The notes below the pieces were generated by a model. That model worked only from the letters and a program-made list of their open reading frames with translations, did no database searches and had not been told where the DNA came from. The translations under genes and the position numbers were made by a program. From contig BCIH01000004.1 in NCBI GenBank assembly GCA_002897115.2, forward strand, positions 764,684 to 828,683: 64,000 nt of DNA, read 5' to 3'. Shown piece after piece: positions 25,031-36,001 of the stretch. Origin of the DNA: Prototheca cutis. Taxonomy: Eukaryota > Chlorophyta > Trebouxiophyceae > Chlorellales > Chlorellaceae. Each line of letters starts with the position of its first letter. The first letter of the stretch is position 1.

Positions 25031-25890
25031 TCAACGCGCAATGCCTGATTCCCCTACAGCCACCAAGTCATGGCGCATGGCTTCAGTCAGCACGGCGCTG
25101 GCGTCGAGGTGCAGGAACGCAACAGTTGCGGCAGGCTGTGGCGCCTGGCGGGGTGCGCTCTCCCTGCTTGGTGCCGACAAAAATGCTTGCCAGGCTGCGC
25201 ACACCCTGTGAATTTGGAACCAAGCAAGGGAGCGGTCATGTGCATCAACATCAGTGTTGCTGATCCAGCTTCTGAGGCCTGGGCCGCTCACAGACAGAGC
25301 CACCATCCCCCAGACATCTGGGACCCATCACATGCATCACATCAGAGACATGCCAAATGTTCCCCAAATCTCGGCTTGCCTTGACGCCAGGGTGCAGCTC
25401 GCTTGCATGGACTGCAGCGCTTGGTGGCAGGCGCCCACCACTTGCACATCATGGATGAGTTCCTCATGCAGAGTTTGCCTGCACAGACACCGGGAAGCTG
25501 CTGTAGCCTGAGTGGTGAGCGAGGGATCCGCTGTTGGGGAAAAACACTGATGTAATCTCGAAACACATGTGAACCCCCCTCCACACACACAAACTGCAGC
25601 CTCCAGGAGTCATGTTCACCTTGGGGAGCTCGTCATGGGGTGGCAGGACAGGTGTCTCCACCGCACGGCTGATTCACCCTGCCGGATAAGGGCATCGAGA
25701 CACGAGGCAAATCCTGCCCGCAGTTTGACTGGATCCGGGTGCCACTGCAGCTGGCCCTGCTCCGTGCAGCACAGTGTTGCCTGCGGGTATCAGCTGGGTT
25801 CTGCTGGACAATGGCAGGACAACTGGGTTTACACAATCTTGCAAGCTTGCATCATCATGCAACCACCCACCACCAACTCATTGCCCCCCG

Positions 25891-25955
<65 letters not shown>

Positions 25956-28900
25956 CGAAGAAAACCTTGCAGTACCTGAATGCGGACTCCTGCAGCGCTC
26001 GAGCTGAGCAAGGTGCACAGCTGGCTCATCTGGGCCGCAAGGGCCGCCCCAAGGGCCGAGAGCAGCCGCTCCTCCCATACGCCAAAGTAAGGTCCGAGCT
26101 GCTCAGCGCCAATGCCATGTGGTCCCAGCGCCTCGCTCAGTCTGACCAGTGCCTTGCTGAGGCTGGAGGACACCTGTCCCACCAGGGTCCGTTGACCCAC
26201 GGCCCAATCCCTGACTGCCCATTCAAACACGCCCAGCGGCAGTGGTGTGGGGGATTCGTTGTGACTCCCATAGTCGTCTCTGGCATCCTCTCGTCTCTCC
26301 TGTCCCAGCAGCCCTGCAAGGTCAAGTGGCGCTGCAAGGCTGCGCAGCTGGCGGCGGAGAACCCGACACACCCGGGACAGCTGTCCCGCCACGCCGATGT
26401 ACCGCTCCACCGCCTGTTGCGAGTGGGTGGACGTTGGGGAACGCTGACAAATTTGCAAAGCTTTGCTCTAGCAGACAAGTACCAGCCAAGCTGTTTACCA
26501 TTCCACTCACCTTTGTGGCATCGGAGTGAAAAGCTGGGAGCCTGGAAGACCCCCACAGCACGATGCTCAGACCAGTCTCAAGCACAGCCAGTGCAGTCCG
26601 AAATGCTGGCTGAAGCAGCACCTGCTCCGCCGGCCCTAGCCGCGCCTGGACCTGATGTTGAGGTTGGAAGGAAGGAACAATGGAATAAGAATAATGTTCA
26701 GGCCAGCATAGCAGTAGAGGGAGTGCACAGCAGCTGCCAGCCTGGTGGCGGGTGGATGGTTCTGTGAGGAACATATTCGTGGGATCCCAGCAGCAGCTAC
26801 GTCCCGGCACAATAGACCATGGTGCATAAGCATACCTTGCAGAGTCGGGACAGCAGCCGTTGCAACTGCGTTGCCATGGCTCTTAGATGACCAATCTCCA
26901 GGGCCAGGCCCGCCAGGGCCGGTGGGACTGCCAAACACAGGGCTGCCGCTTGGCGTGCTGCCCCAGCCGCGTCTTCCAGTTCTGGTGGCAACTCTGCTCG
27001 CACGTCCTCCAGCTCCACCTCATGACGCTGAACCTGGTCACGGTCTGCAATTCCCAGCACGGGCCGCAGCAGCGCCCCCTGTGTCAACCTCTGGGCTCTT
27101 GTAGACCAAGCCACCCAACAGCTCAACCCCCACTCTTCCAGCTGCCTTGCTAGTGCAGTGGCTGCAGTAGACCAGGGAGAAGGTGATCTTTGTTTTTGAA
27201 GGAGTTTGAGATCACCAGACGCACGGGACCATGTGAGACGGTATTTGCCAACCAACTGGGCCGTGATTAGAAGCAAAACAAACACTGTCGATTGGGCCCC
27301 CGTATCCAATGAAATCACTCCCTCTCCGAGACGACATCATGTCCCTGTACCAGCTTCCTGCGCTTGAGAAGGCTTGCCGCCCAGCTCATCCTGTGTTCCC
27401 TGGCAGCCAGGAGCTCTGAGCCAGGAGCCCAAGCTCCGAGACACTACAACTGGTGCCACTGCCTCGTGGACGGCTGGGACAGCGGGCGGCTCTGCCTGCC
27501 AGGAAGCAAGCTGCTCTCTGGCATACACCATACGGCCTTCCACAGTCAAATGCTGGCTTGGCAAGACGCAAATGGATTGGGAAGAGCACAGTGTGGGTTC
27601 TGGAAAGGGTGGCACCGTCGACCTTGCCACAGCGGTGCCTGAGGAGGACTGGTATGCAGTGGATGCCATGCCCCCTGAAAGGTGTTGCGCTGCCGACGGA
27701 GCAATCTTCTCCTCCAGGTCCTCCACATATTTGTCCATGCCATTTAGATCCAACCAGCCATCAGCAGGCCACTGCGGGCTGGGACCAGGCACGTGGTCAT
27801 CGAGCAGGGTTCCTCCTCCCATATGGAGATCGGCCCCAGCACTGTGCCCGTGCCGAGCGTTGCTGCCGACACCAGGCAGGATCACTGCAAGCCGCCGGAA
27901 CAGTCCTGCAGTACGTGCCGTGTCCCCAAAGAGTGACATCTTCCTGCTTTTGGCAGCCGCAGTCCCGCTGGGCATCTGCTGCCTCAGGCTGAGGAATGCC
28001 TCGCTCTCACGTTGCCAAGTCTCTGCGGCCGCCACCCCGTGCCCCAGAGCCTGGGCAGCTGCTGTGAGGTCCATTGCCATTAAGCCAGGCATGCTCAGGT
28101 AGCAGGCAAGTTTTTCCTGGATTGCTTTGGCCATGGCAGCAAGGTCCTTTTGAGCACCGTCAGCCCTGCCAGTCCCTGGGGAATCCAGTGCCCGCGCCTG
28201 TTGGCATAGGGGCAAGGACGCTGTCATATGATCAAACATGGTATGCACTGTTCTGCCTGGACACGCGCGCATGCTGGTTGATGCCCGTTCTTCAAGCCCC
28301 TCAAAACGAGTGCTGCAACATTTGAATGAGCACTGTCTGTGTCCCAACTCCCCAAGTGACCACAGTAATATGCAGCAGTTCTTAGTGTGCTAGACTCTGC
28401 TCGAGTCCCCCACCACAGCAGCATCGTACCATGCTCAGGGCATGCAGCACACTGCTTATGGCAGCTGGCAGCATCACCAAGCTTGCAGACTGCAGCCGGT
28501 CCAGAGCACCACGGAGTGGTTTGTCAGCAGCGGCGGCCGGCATCCTAGGGCGTGGTCGCCGGCGGTCGCCAGGCACTCCCAGGGAGTCAGCGCCGGGGTC
28601 AAGCAGGGACACATCTCTGCTGCTGCCACCGACTCGATGGCCTACTTGCTGTAAAAGCTCCTGCAGGCCGGTCAGACAGGCAGCCTGCGGCAGGAGCATC
28701 ACCACAACGTGGTTTGGGGTTCCCGGCACGAAGAGCAGCAGTGCTGCCCATGACCGGGACAGTATCCTGGGCCCGGGGATCCATTCCGAAACATCCAGCA
28801 CGGACAAGGATGTCCATGACATCTCTGATGCAGAGTTCACAGCCTCGAGCAGATTCTCGGCGGAGTCGTGAAGTCTTGGCGAGGCTAGTCCTTGATGAGA

Positions 28901-29239
28901 TTTCTGGCTGGTCGGCACCACGTGGTCATGTTGATGCTCCTCTCCATCCTGGTTCTGTGATGCATCCACTGGCGCTGTGGATGCAATGACCAGAGCCTGA
29001 CTCCGCCTCCCTGCTCATGTGACGGAGGAACCCATGGCTGAGCACGGGTTGCTTGTGACAGTCACACCGCAGCAGGGTTACGCGATGAGCTGGAGGCATC
29101 ACCTTGGAACACATCCTCCAATATTGTATTATGATCATCTGGAATGGTCTGCAGATCAGCTCCCAATTCCCGCTGAATCAAGGCGTCGAGGTCTCGGGGG
29201 TCTCGGACGCAGACCATCTTGACCATGGGAGTCAAATCG
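25031..29239 (-). CDS. Dynein heavy chain N-terminal tail, apparently without motor domain
   Basis: A multi-exon minus-strand gene with long open stretches at about 28970-28430, 28330-27340, 27230-26840, 26665-26530 and 26430-25985, plus smaller ones near 25800-25630, 25570-25340 and 25306-25031. A likely start is the ATG at 29239 (MVKMVCVRDPRDLDALIQRE). Similarity to the DHC_N1 tail is weak but ordered. SWAALLLFVPGTPNH and LTGLQELLQQV fit the early tail; PPALAGLALEIGHLRAM (about 26915-26870) fits the conserved D..L..LLREVKYL element; LETGLSIVLWGSSRLPAF (about 26580-26530) fits the LE.GL..L.WNS element; QLQWHPDPVKLRAGF (about 25780) fits a later one. No linker, AAA+ modules or stalk follow, since NC2-beta starts 440 bases on. 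Exon borders are only approximate and exons may extend upstream to about 29930. A different helical scaffold cannot be excluded. Confidence 0.5.
25892..25952. repeat. (AC)n microsatellite inside the dynein-tail gene
   Basis: About 30 AC units lie in a probable intron; on the sense strand of the minus-strand gene they read GT. Confidence 0.97.
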
Positions 29240-30095
29240 CCACCGAAACCAGGCTCTGCGCCAGCACACCTTCATCAACTGTGGCGTGAAATTCGTCCAG
29301 GCATTTGAATACAGATCTAGCCTATGAATTCCAGGATTGATGCATGGCCGAAGCCGCTGACACAAACTCGCCCGGCACCGTCAGCGGCTTTGTGCTGGGC
29401 CAACCAGTGGCGGCTCGCGATCGACCTGGCGGCGTCAATGAAGGCAACAAGGATGAAGTACATGCCGTCCACTGTTCGCCAAATGCCAAACATAAATCTG
29501 TACGTCATAGAAGATTTTATTTTATGTGCGTCGCATGTCTGTTCGCCCTCGCCGTTCTGCTGTCGAGTCCCAGACAAAGCGGCCACCTACCCACCAGCTG
29601 CGACTCAAAAAAGTCCTGTTGAAGGGTTCTTGGCTGCGCGCGAGGCAATTGTTGTGTCCCATCACCAGCCTACAGTGCTTCCCGAAATATGGGTCCTGTT
29701 TTACGGCATGTCCCAACCACGGAATCACTCTTGCAAGCTGCAGCATACGTGGCAGGCCGGACGGACATTCGCGACGGACCCAGCCACCGAGCCTCAATCA
29801 TCCGTTCAAACAATGCAACATTCGCCATGCGTAGGCATTTCGAGTGATATCCCTTCCAGGGGAATTTGACCTGGCCGCGAAGGCTCAAGGTGTTCCGACG
29901 GCAGAGGGTTCCGTCACATGACGGGCTCACTCTGGCGAAATGGGAGTCCTACCAGAAGTGATCAAGTCGTGTGAGATGGTATCCATCTAGCACACTGTTT
30001 CTGCGCGATGTCATTATTATAGTGTTCCTGTGAGTTAATCAGGCGGAAATCAACGCTAGCGTAGAGGGAGGGCCGAACGAAGACCGGCGCAGGCC
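29240..30095. other. Divergent region between dynein-tail gene and SGT1
   Basis: It separates divergent genes and should hold the SGT1 promoter. Minus-strand frames at 29586-29317 (with RFMFGIWRTVDGMYFILVAF) and 29870-29670 look protein-like. They may be upstream exons of the dynein-tail gene or chance. No plus-strand gene is supported. Confidence 0.4.
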
Positions 30096-32270
30096 ATGTC
30101 CGCAGCAGAGGCTGCAGCCGCAGCTGCAGCCAAGGACTACGATGGGGCCATCAAGTTATATACCAAGGTGTCCTGGAATGTTGTCGTGGATAGATGGTAT
30201 CAGGATGAATTGCACGATCTCGTCATATGATGTCGTGTGCACCTGGCACCCCTCCCGCAGCTCATTGACGGTGCCGGGGATGCAGACAAGGCGGACCTCC
30301 TTGCCGCCAGGGCAGGACTGTTCAGCAAGCTGGGCCGGGATAGCGAGGCGATGGCGGATGCCAAGACAGCTGTAGACCAAGACCCCAAAAATTCCAAGAC
30401 CCTGCATGTCCTCGCGTACGTGGTGGTCACTGAGATTGGGGACTGTGCTGGGAACGTGCTTGAGAACCATTCCCCCTGCCACCGACATGCACAAATTCAC
30501 ATCCAAACATGCTGGAAACAGCAGCAGTAGCTTGTGCATGGAATTCGCGATTGCCCAATTTCCCTGTGCAGGCACCTCCAGTTCAAAGCCAAGGATTTTG
30601 CTGCGGCAAGGGTGTCGTTTGAAACATTGAAAGTTCTGGAGCCCAGGAAGCGGGTCTATTCCCAGTGGGTTGACATGTGCCGTGTCCAGCTGGGTGGTGA
30701 GTCGGAATTTCGTGCCACGGGCATCGACTGGGGTGTGAGAACAGAAGTGGCACTGACTGCCGGGGGGGTGAGGAGTTTGCGTCCCCAACGCGATGAGGGC
30801 CTAGCACACCAGCAGGCAGGCATTGGCCTGTTTGTGTTTAGGTACGGCACATCAGCACGTTGCACACTCGTCAAAAACGAGAATGCCCTTTTACTCTTGC
30901 TACCACGCACCACAGAGGAGCTTGCACCGAGCAAGGGCGCGGGCGTCGAGTCTCTGGGGACCAGGAGCGGTCCCGCAGGCTCCAGTCGGCCTGTGGTCTT
31001 GGACAAGGGCCCAACGTCCGTCCGTGCTGATGATCCAGAGGCTGCCAAGTACTGGCGGGGCATGCCGGCCGCGACGGCACATGCGCAACAGTCGCGCTAC
31101 CGGCACCAATGGTTCCAGACAGAGACCCGGGTTGAGGTGGCGGTGCTGGCAAAGAGGCTGTTGCCAGAGCAGGTGCAAGTGGACCTGGAACCCCGCCATA
31201 TGCGGGTCCAGGTCCAACCCGGTGCCGACGACGGGACCGACGAGGTCTTTGACTGGGACGTGGAACTTGCTGACGAGGTGGACCCCGGTGCCAGCCGCTG
31301 GGCCGTGCTCTCCACAAAGATTGAGGTTGTCCTAGCAAAGACCAGGCCGGGAACATGGCCCGCCCTGGAGACTTCTGAAGCGGCCCGCGACAGACGACGA
31401 GGAGCGCAGGCCGAGGCCAGTGAGGCAGGGAGCAGCTCGCCTGCTCTTGCGCCGGCAGGCGGAGCCAACCTATACCCCTATGCTGGGTGCGCTGCAGATG
31501 GAGAGGGGGGGTGGTGCAGCGGTGTCCGAGCAGTGATGGGGAATTTGGTTGGAAGAACTGTCTCTGTCGAGGAGAGTAGCACCTAGGGGATGAGAATGTC
31601 TGGGGAAACTGAGCCCTTGCAGCTGCTGCTGGGTCTGGTGCACAGGATCGGTCGATTCATGCACTGGCCAACCGTGGAGCCCACATACTTTGAGACTTTA
31701 GGAAAAGGGTCGACTGGGACAAGATCGAGGCGAACGTTGCCAAGGAAGAAGCTGAAGAGGAGGTTGAAGGGGACGCGGTGCGTTGCTTGAAGTGCTGGGT
31801 GTTGATTCAACTGTCTGGCTTGGTGAAGGGATGTTTGAGGTGAGGGCTCACTGCAGCAGGGCAGGATACTGTCATGGCTGGGGCCCAGATTTCCATACTG
31901 GAAGGGCAAAATCTCAAAGCTGAAGAACAGTTGTGCACCTGCGAAAAAGAAACCCTCCCCCTGCGGCCCCACACTCCTTGCAGGGCGTGATGAGTTTCTT
32001 CCAGAAACTGTATCAGGAAGGAGACGATGACTTTAAGCGTGCCATGATGAAGTCCTATGTCGAGTCGGGTATGCGTGTGGTGCAGGCATTGGGGGGAGGG
32101 CCCTTGGCAGATCCAGGCGTTGGCGGACAAGTTGACGGTACCAGACCATCTGGCACGCGGTTGATGATCCCACCCTCACGGCACACCCAGGTGGCACGGA
32201 GCTGTCCACCAACTGGGATGAGGTGGAGCGCAAGGATTTCAAGGCTGCCAGGGAGGACAAGGCCGTCTAG
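30096..32270 (+). CDS. SGT1: SGT1 co-chaperone (TPR, CS and SGS domains)
   Basis: SGT1 works with HSP90 and, in plants, RAR1, in folding of SCF components, kinetochore proteins and immune receptors. Exons 30096-30167, 30261-30415, 30572-30696, 30916-31486, 31702-31777, 31984-32068 and 32191-32270 join to 387 residues, the usual length. The TPR region covers residues 1-115 (AAKDYDGAIKLYTK, LLAARAGLFSKLGRDSEAMA, HLQFKAKDFAAARVSFETL). The CS domain lies near 175-270 (YRHQWFQTETRVEVAVLAK, then ADEVDPGASRWAVLSTKIEV and LAKTRPGTWPALE). The SGS domain closes it: YAGKRVDWDKIEANVAKEE, MSFFQKLYQEGDDDFKRAMM and SYVESGGTELSTNWDEVE. The last residues depart from the usual DGMELKKWE ending. Most junctions are fixed by family similarity and phase. 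Confidence 0.96.
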
Positions 32271-33256
32271 GGCTGTGATGCATGCCCCGTCGTGCACACC
32301 GATCGATGCACGACTTCAATCCCACCCGGCCCAAGCCCGGTCCACTCCAACGTCCTGCCTCTCAACGGGCGTGCACCTGTCGGGCTAGGGGCGTTCTTGC
32401 ACACTGCCTGCAGAGCAGGTTACACGGGACGCCACAAAAGGACATAGAACACAGGCTTGCTTGCACAGGGTTGAGAAGAGACACAGCTGTTTGGAACAGG
32501 AATAATTCTTTCCAGACAAAGGAAGAAAAGTGGCGGTGCCTGACTGGCATTTTGCCCGTGTCCGAGCACGCCATGCAGATGGCATCTGCGCGGGCCAAGG
32601 CAGCCGGGGTTCAATTGCTGGAATTATTTGACATGCACGCGTCGGCAGTCCTCGCTGAGCGGGTGCAGACACAAAGCGGGGGACGCTGTCTGCGCTACAG
32701 GGAGCGATAAACACAAAAGGAATAACATCTGGAGGGGGGTACCATTGTACCAATGCGAGTTGGGGAAGGGCAGGGTTGCACACTCGGCCGGTGCCATCCA
32801 ATGACCGACTCTGCAAGGCGGGTGGCGACCCGGCCAGGTGCTGCCCTGGCCCCCATGCACACACCATTTCAAAGCATGACAGCATAAAGAAGGGAGGCGA
32901 GTAAACAAAGATGAAGTTTTTAATGGCAGTTTGCCTGCTTGCCCGCCTGTTGACCTAGTTCACCCATCGTCGCCATTGGAGATGGTCTGGTGCTGCATAA
33001 TTTTGTGCGTTGGTGAGGGAGTCGTCAGGAAAGGGGTGCTTGGGGGCGGTGGCATGAGCAGATTACATCGCAATACTGCTGCCCAAGCAAAAGCTCGTCA
33101 CCCCTTGCCCCATCCTCAAAGGGACAATGGCACAGAAACATATCCAAGTGCACACCAGACCCTACCCCCAGCCGACAATTTGGCATCTCCCTTGTTGCTA
33201 GGGGACCCATGTCCACTCACTAACCCCCCCCCCCCAAGAACCATGCAGCAACAAAA
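32271..33256. other. Convergent 3' region, SGT1 / amino-acid permease
   Basis: No coding exon is supported over nearly a kilobase. A minus-strand TGTAA at 33067-33063 lies about 190 bases past the permease stop and is a candidate poly(A) signal for it. Confidence 0.5.
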
Positions 33257-35615
33257 TCATACCAGGAGGACCAGCGTGGCGACGGAGAAGAGGACGCCCA
33301 GGGCCAAGACGGCCAGGGGGACTGTCACCTCAACGGCCCAAAAATACAGCCGGCCGTGCTTGGGTGCGTGGTAGTCGCGGGGCATGGTAAAGTAGCCAAT
33401 CTGGGTCATGGTCAGGGTGTCGGAGCCGAGACGCTCCGGCATGGCGCTCGACCCGCCGGCTGCTGGGCTGTCAGGGTGGAGGGAGATGGAGTACCGCTCG
33501 CGGATGGGCGCGGACGGGAAACGTTCGGGCACGCGGCCCGGCAGCGTGGGTTCGCGGTAGCTGACGCGGTCCAGCGGCTTTTGCTCGCTGTCCGAAGTCA
33601 GGACCGCGCCCTCAGCGGTGGGGCTGGCGCGCGGGCTGCTGCTGTCGTTGGTCGTCTCCTCCAGCTTCTTGGCCGGGTCAAAGCCCTCCTCGATGCTGGA
33701 GGCCTGGCGCGAGGTCAGGAAGGCACCGCCGCCGTAGGCTGATCCAGAGTCGGTGGCGTCCAGGCGCTGGCACCGGGCCTTGCCAAACACGAGGAGGATA
33801 TGGGAGAGCACGGGGATCAGGTACGACACCAGGCACACACCCGTGGCGCCCGTCACCGTCAGCACGTCGCCCGACGACCCGGGGGCGCCGAGGGCCACGG
33901 CCAGGGAGACGATTGTGATGATGGTGACATTGATGAACTGGCGCGTAAAAGGGCGCAGGCTTTCGTAGCGCCCGCGCGAAAACATGACCAGCCAGTTGTT
34001 GACGGGCAGGCACATGGCGAAGAGGATGGGGGGCAGGCTGATGGCCAGGTAGATGGTCATGAGGAAGTTGAGCACAAACTGGCCCGCACCACTGTTGCCC
34101 GGGACGAGCGTGCCGTCAGACAGGACTTCGTAGCTCCCAAACCACTGGTTGTCCAGGATGTTGGAGCTGGTGTACGTGTAGCCGTACATGGCAGCACCAA
34201 AAAAGGCAGTCACAATGTAGGTCGTGGCCGCCACGCCAATGACGGTGATCATGGACGCGGCGTTGGTGATCTTGGCCCCCGTTCGTCCGGCCGGCATCTC
34301 GCCCAGCAGCGGCATCATGATGGCTTGCAGGTAGAACGCAAAACCAAACAGCGAAAACGCATTGGCCACGTCAGACAGCGAACCCTGGTTCACCGTCGCA
34401 AATCCGCCAAACATGTCGTGCTTGAGCGCGGGCAGGCCGTTCTGGCAGGCGTAGACAATGATGACAAACATGAGGAACCAGATGATGATGATGCCACAGC
34501 CGCCCACCGTCTCCAGCTTGCGCATGCTGGGCAGCAGGCTCAGCGGATAGATGCAGAACAGCGTGAAGAAAACAACAATGGCCATGCCACTGCGGTATGT
34601 CAGCCAGCCGGGCGTCAACGAGGGCCACGTCATAAGCAGGCCGGCTGCGCCGACCTCACCACACTGGATCATCGCACCGATGATGGTGCCCAGGAACAGA
34701 ATGATGATCGAAAACTCAGTAAAGAACTGCAGCAGGTGGTTGGATGAGGGGTTGAAAGAAGGTGGCATTTATTTATTTATTTATTTATTTATTTTTTTGG
34801 GGGGGGGGGGGGCCGCGGCGGGGCAGTGGGGATTTGAGGGAGGGGATTTGCAGACGGCTTTGGGCAGTTGAAGTGGCGGCTGAGCATCAGAACCAACAGG
34901 AAACCCTCCCATCCTGCATCCACACGGGGCTTCTGCGTGTGCCAATCATAGAGCATCATTACGCACCTTGTACCAGGGTCCACCCACGGCATAAGAGAAG
35001 CTCTCATAGTCACGGGTGCCCGTGTACTGGGCACCGCGGATGAGGAGGGCACAGGTGTACACATTGGTACCGCCCACCACCAGGGCGATGATGATACCCA
35101 GCACGGCTCCGGTCGTGGCGAAGGCGGAGGCAACGGGCAGAATGGCGCTGCGGGCGAAATAACGGGGGCGTGGGAGAGTGCGTCGAGCAGTCCAAGGTCA
35201 CGGCCATCGCCGTACGGGTTTGTATGACAGGGACGCTGACTCAGCGCGCGCCCCTCCCACCACGACCCAGCCACTGTCGACAAGCATGTTTTATCCTTAT
35301 TACTGGCACGCATGCGATGACCACCCATGCAATGAGTTCGAGACCGGAAATGGACAGCCCGAAAACCCTCGACAACCCTAGCCGACTCCCGAGGGCGCGG
35401 CTCCCACCACACGGCAATGGCGCCGCATCATACGCCGCAACACACCTGCCAATGATGCCGAGGGTCAACACCAGTGTTGCTGACATCAAGTGTCGCAGGT
35501 TCGCGGTGTTCCAGCCGTGCCATTCTTGGTGGTGGCTCGGGGACCCCCCCGCGGTGGGGGTCCCGGGACCTGAAGTCAGGAACTGCTCCCCATTAGCATT
35601 TGCGGCGCTGGACAT
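33257..35615 (-). CDS. Amino-acid/auxin permease (AAAP family) transporter
   Basis: A multi-pass proton-coupled amino-acid transporter. Exons 35615-35446, 35147-34967 and 34726-33257 join in phase to 606 residues. The short hydrophilic N-terminus leads to NTANLRHLMSATLVLTLGI, which splices to the first conserved helix pair (SAILPVASAFATTGAVLGII, VVGGTNVYTCALLIRGAQY), the place of the AAAP G-x-G-hydrophobic-PYAF signature. About nine further helices follow in exon 3 (for example FSIIILFLGTIIGAMIQ, FGFAFYLQAIMMPLLGEM, FINVTIITIVSLAVALG). A polar loop of about 100 residues precedes a last helix at the C-terminus (LAVLALGVLFSVATLVLLV). The split signature motif and the phase-2 junction identify the first exon. 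Substrate cannot be read from sequence; plasma or vacuolar membrane is possible. Confidence 0.87.
34767..34812. repeat. (ATTT)n run followed by a G tract in permease intron 2
   Basis: About six ATTT units run directly into a tract of roughly 14 G, just outside the permease exon starting at 34726. On the sense strand they read C-tract then AAAT units before the acceptor. Confidence 0.9.
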
Positions 35616-36001
35616 TCGTCTTGCTTATGTTATTTTTGATGATGCAAAATCCATAAAGCGTTCCGGATGTGCGGAAGTCTGCGGCATGTGCAAACTTTTT
35701 CTCGTTTGTCTTGCCCCGGCTTGTTAGAGGTTGGGCCGCGGAAAAACCCTACTCCACGTGTGTTATGGCGGGGAAGCTGGTGTAAAAGACCCCGGAAACC
35801 CCTGTCCAATTCGAGTTTTTCTCCCAAATTTTAATCTGGATTAGCTCACAAACGAAATAGAATGCCGTATCGAAAACTGGGAATGCCACAGGGGCCCCTC
35901 GGAATCCCTGCGAGATCTCGCGTTTTCGGGGCCGAAACCCCCGAGATCAAGTCATGATTGCGTGATCGGAGGTATAGGAGCCAGCGGCTTCAACATGCCG
36001 C
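35616..36001. promoter_or_regulatory. Permease upstream region
   Basis: About 390 bases lie between the end of the TMEM184-like gene and the permease start, both minus strand. The stretch is less GC-rich than its neighbours and shows no coding signal; it should include the permease promoter. Confidence 0.45.

Noticed and set aside
33800..34747. 315-residue plus-strand open frame rich in Asp/His
   Set aside because: It is antisense to the amino-acid permease; the charged pattern mirrors hydrophobic codons on the other strand.
35540..35564. Nine-base inverted repeat (GGGACCCCC / GGGGGTCCC) as a terminator
   Set aside because: It lies inside the first coding exon of the permease and encodes part of its Gly/Pro/Thr-rich N-terminus.
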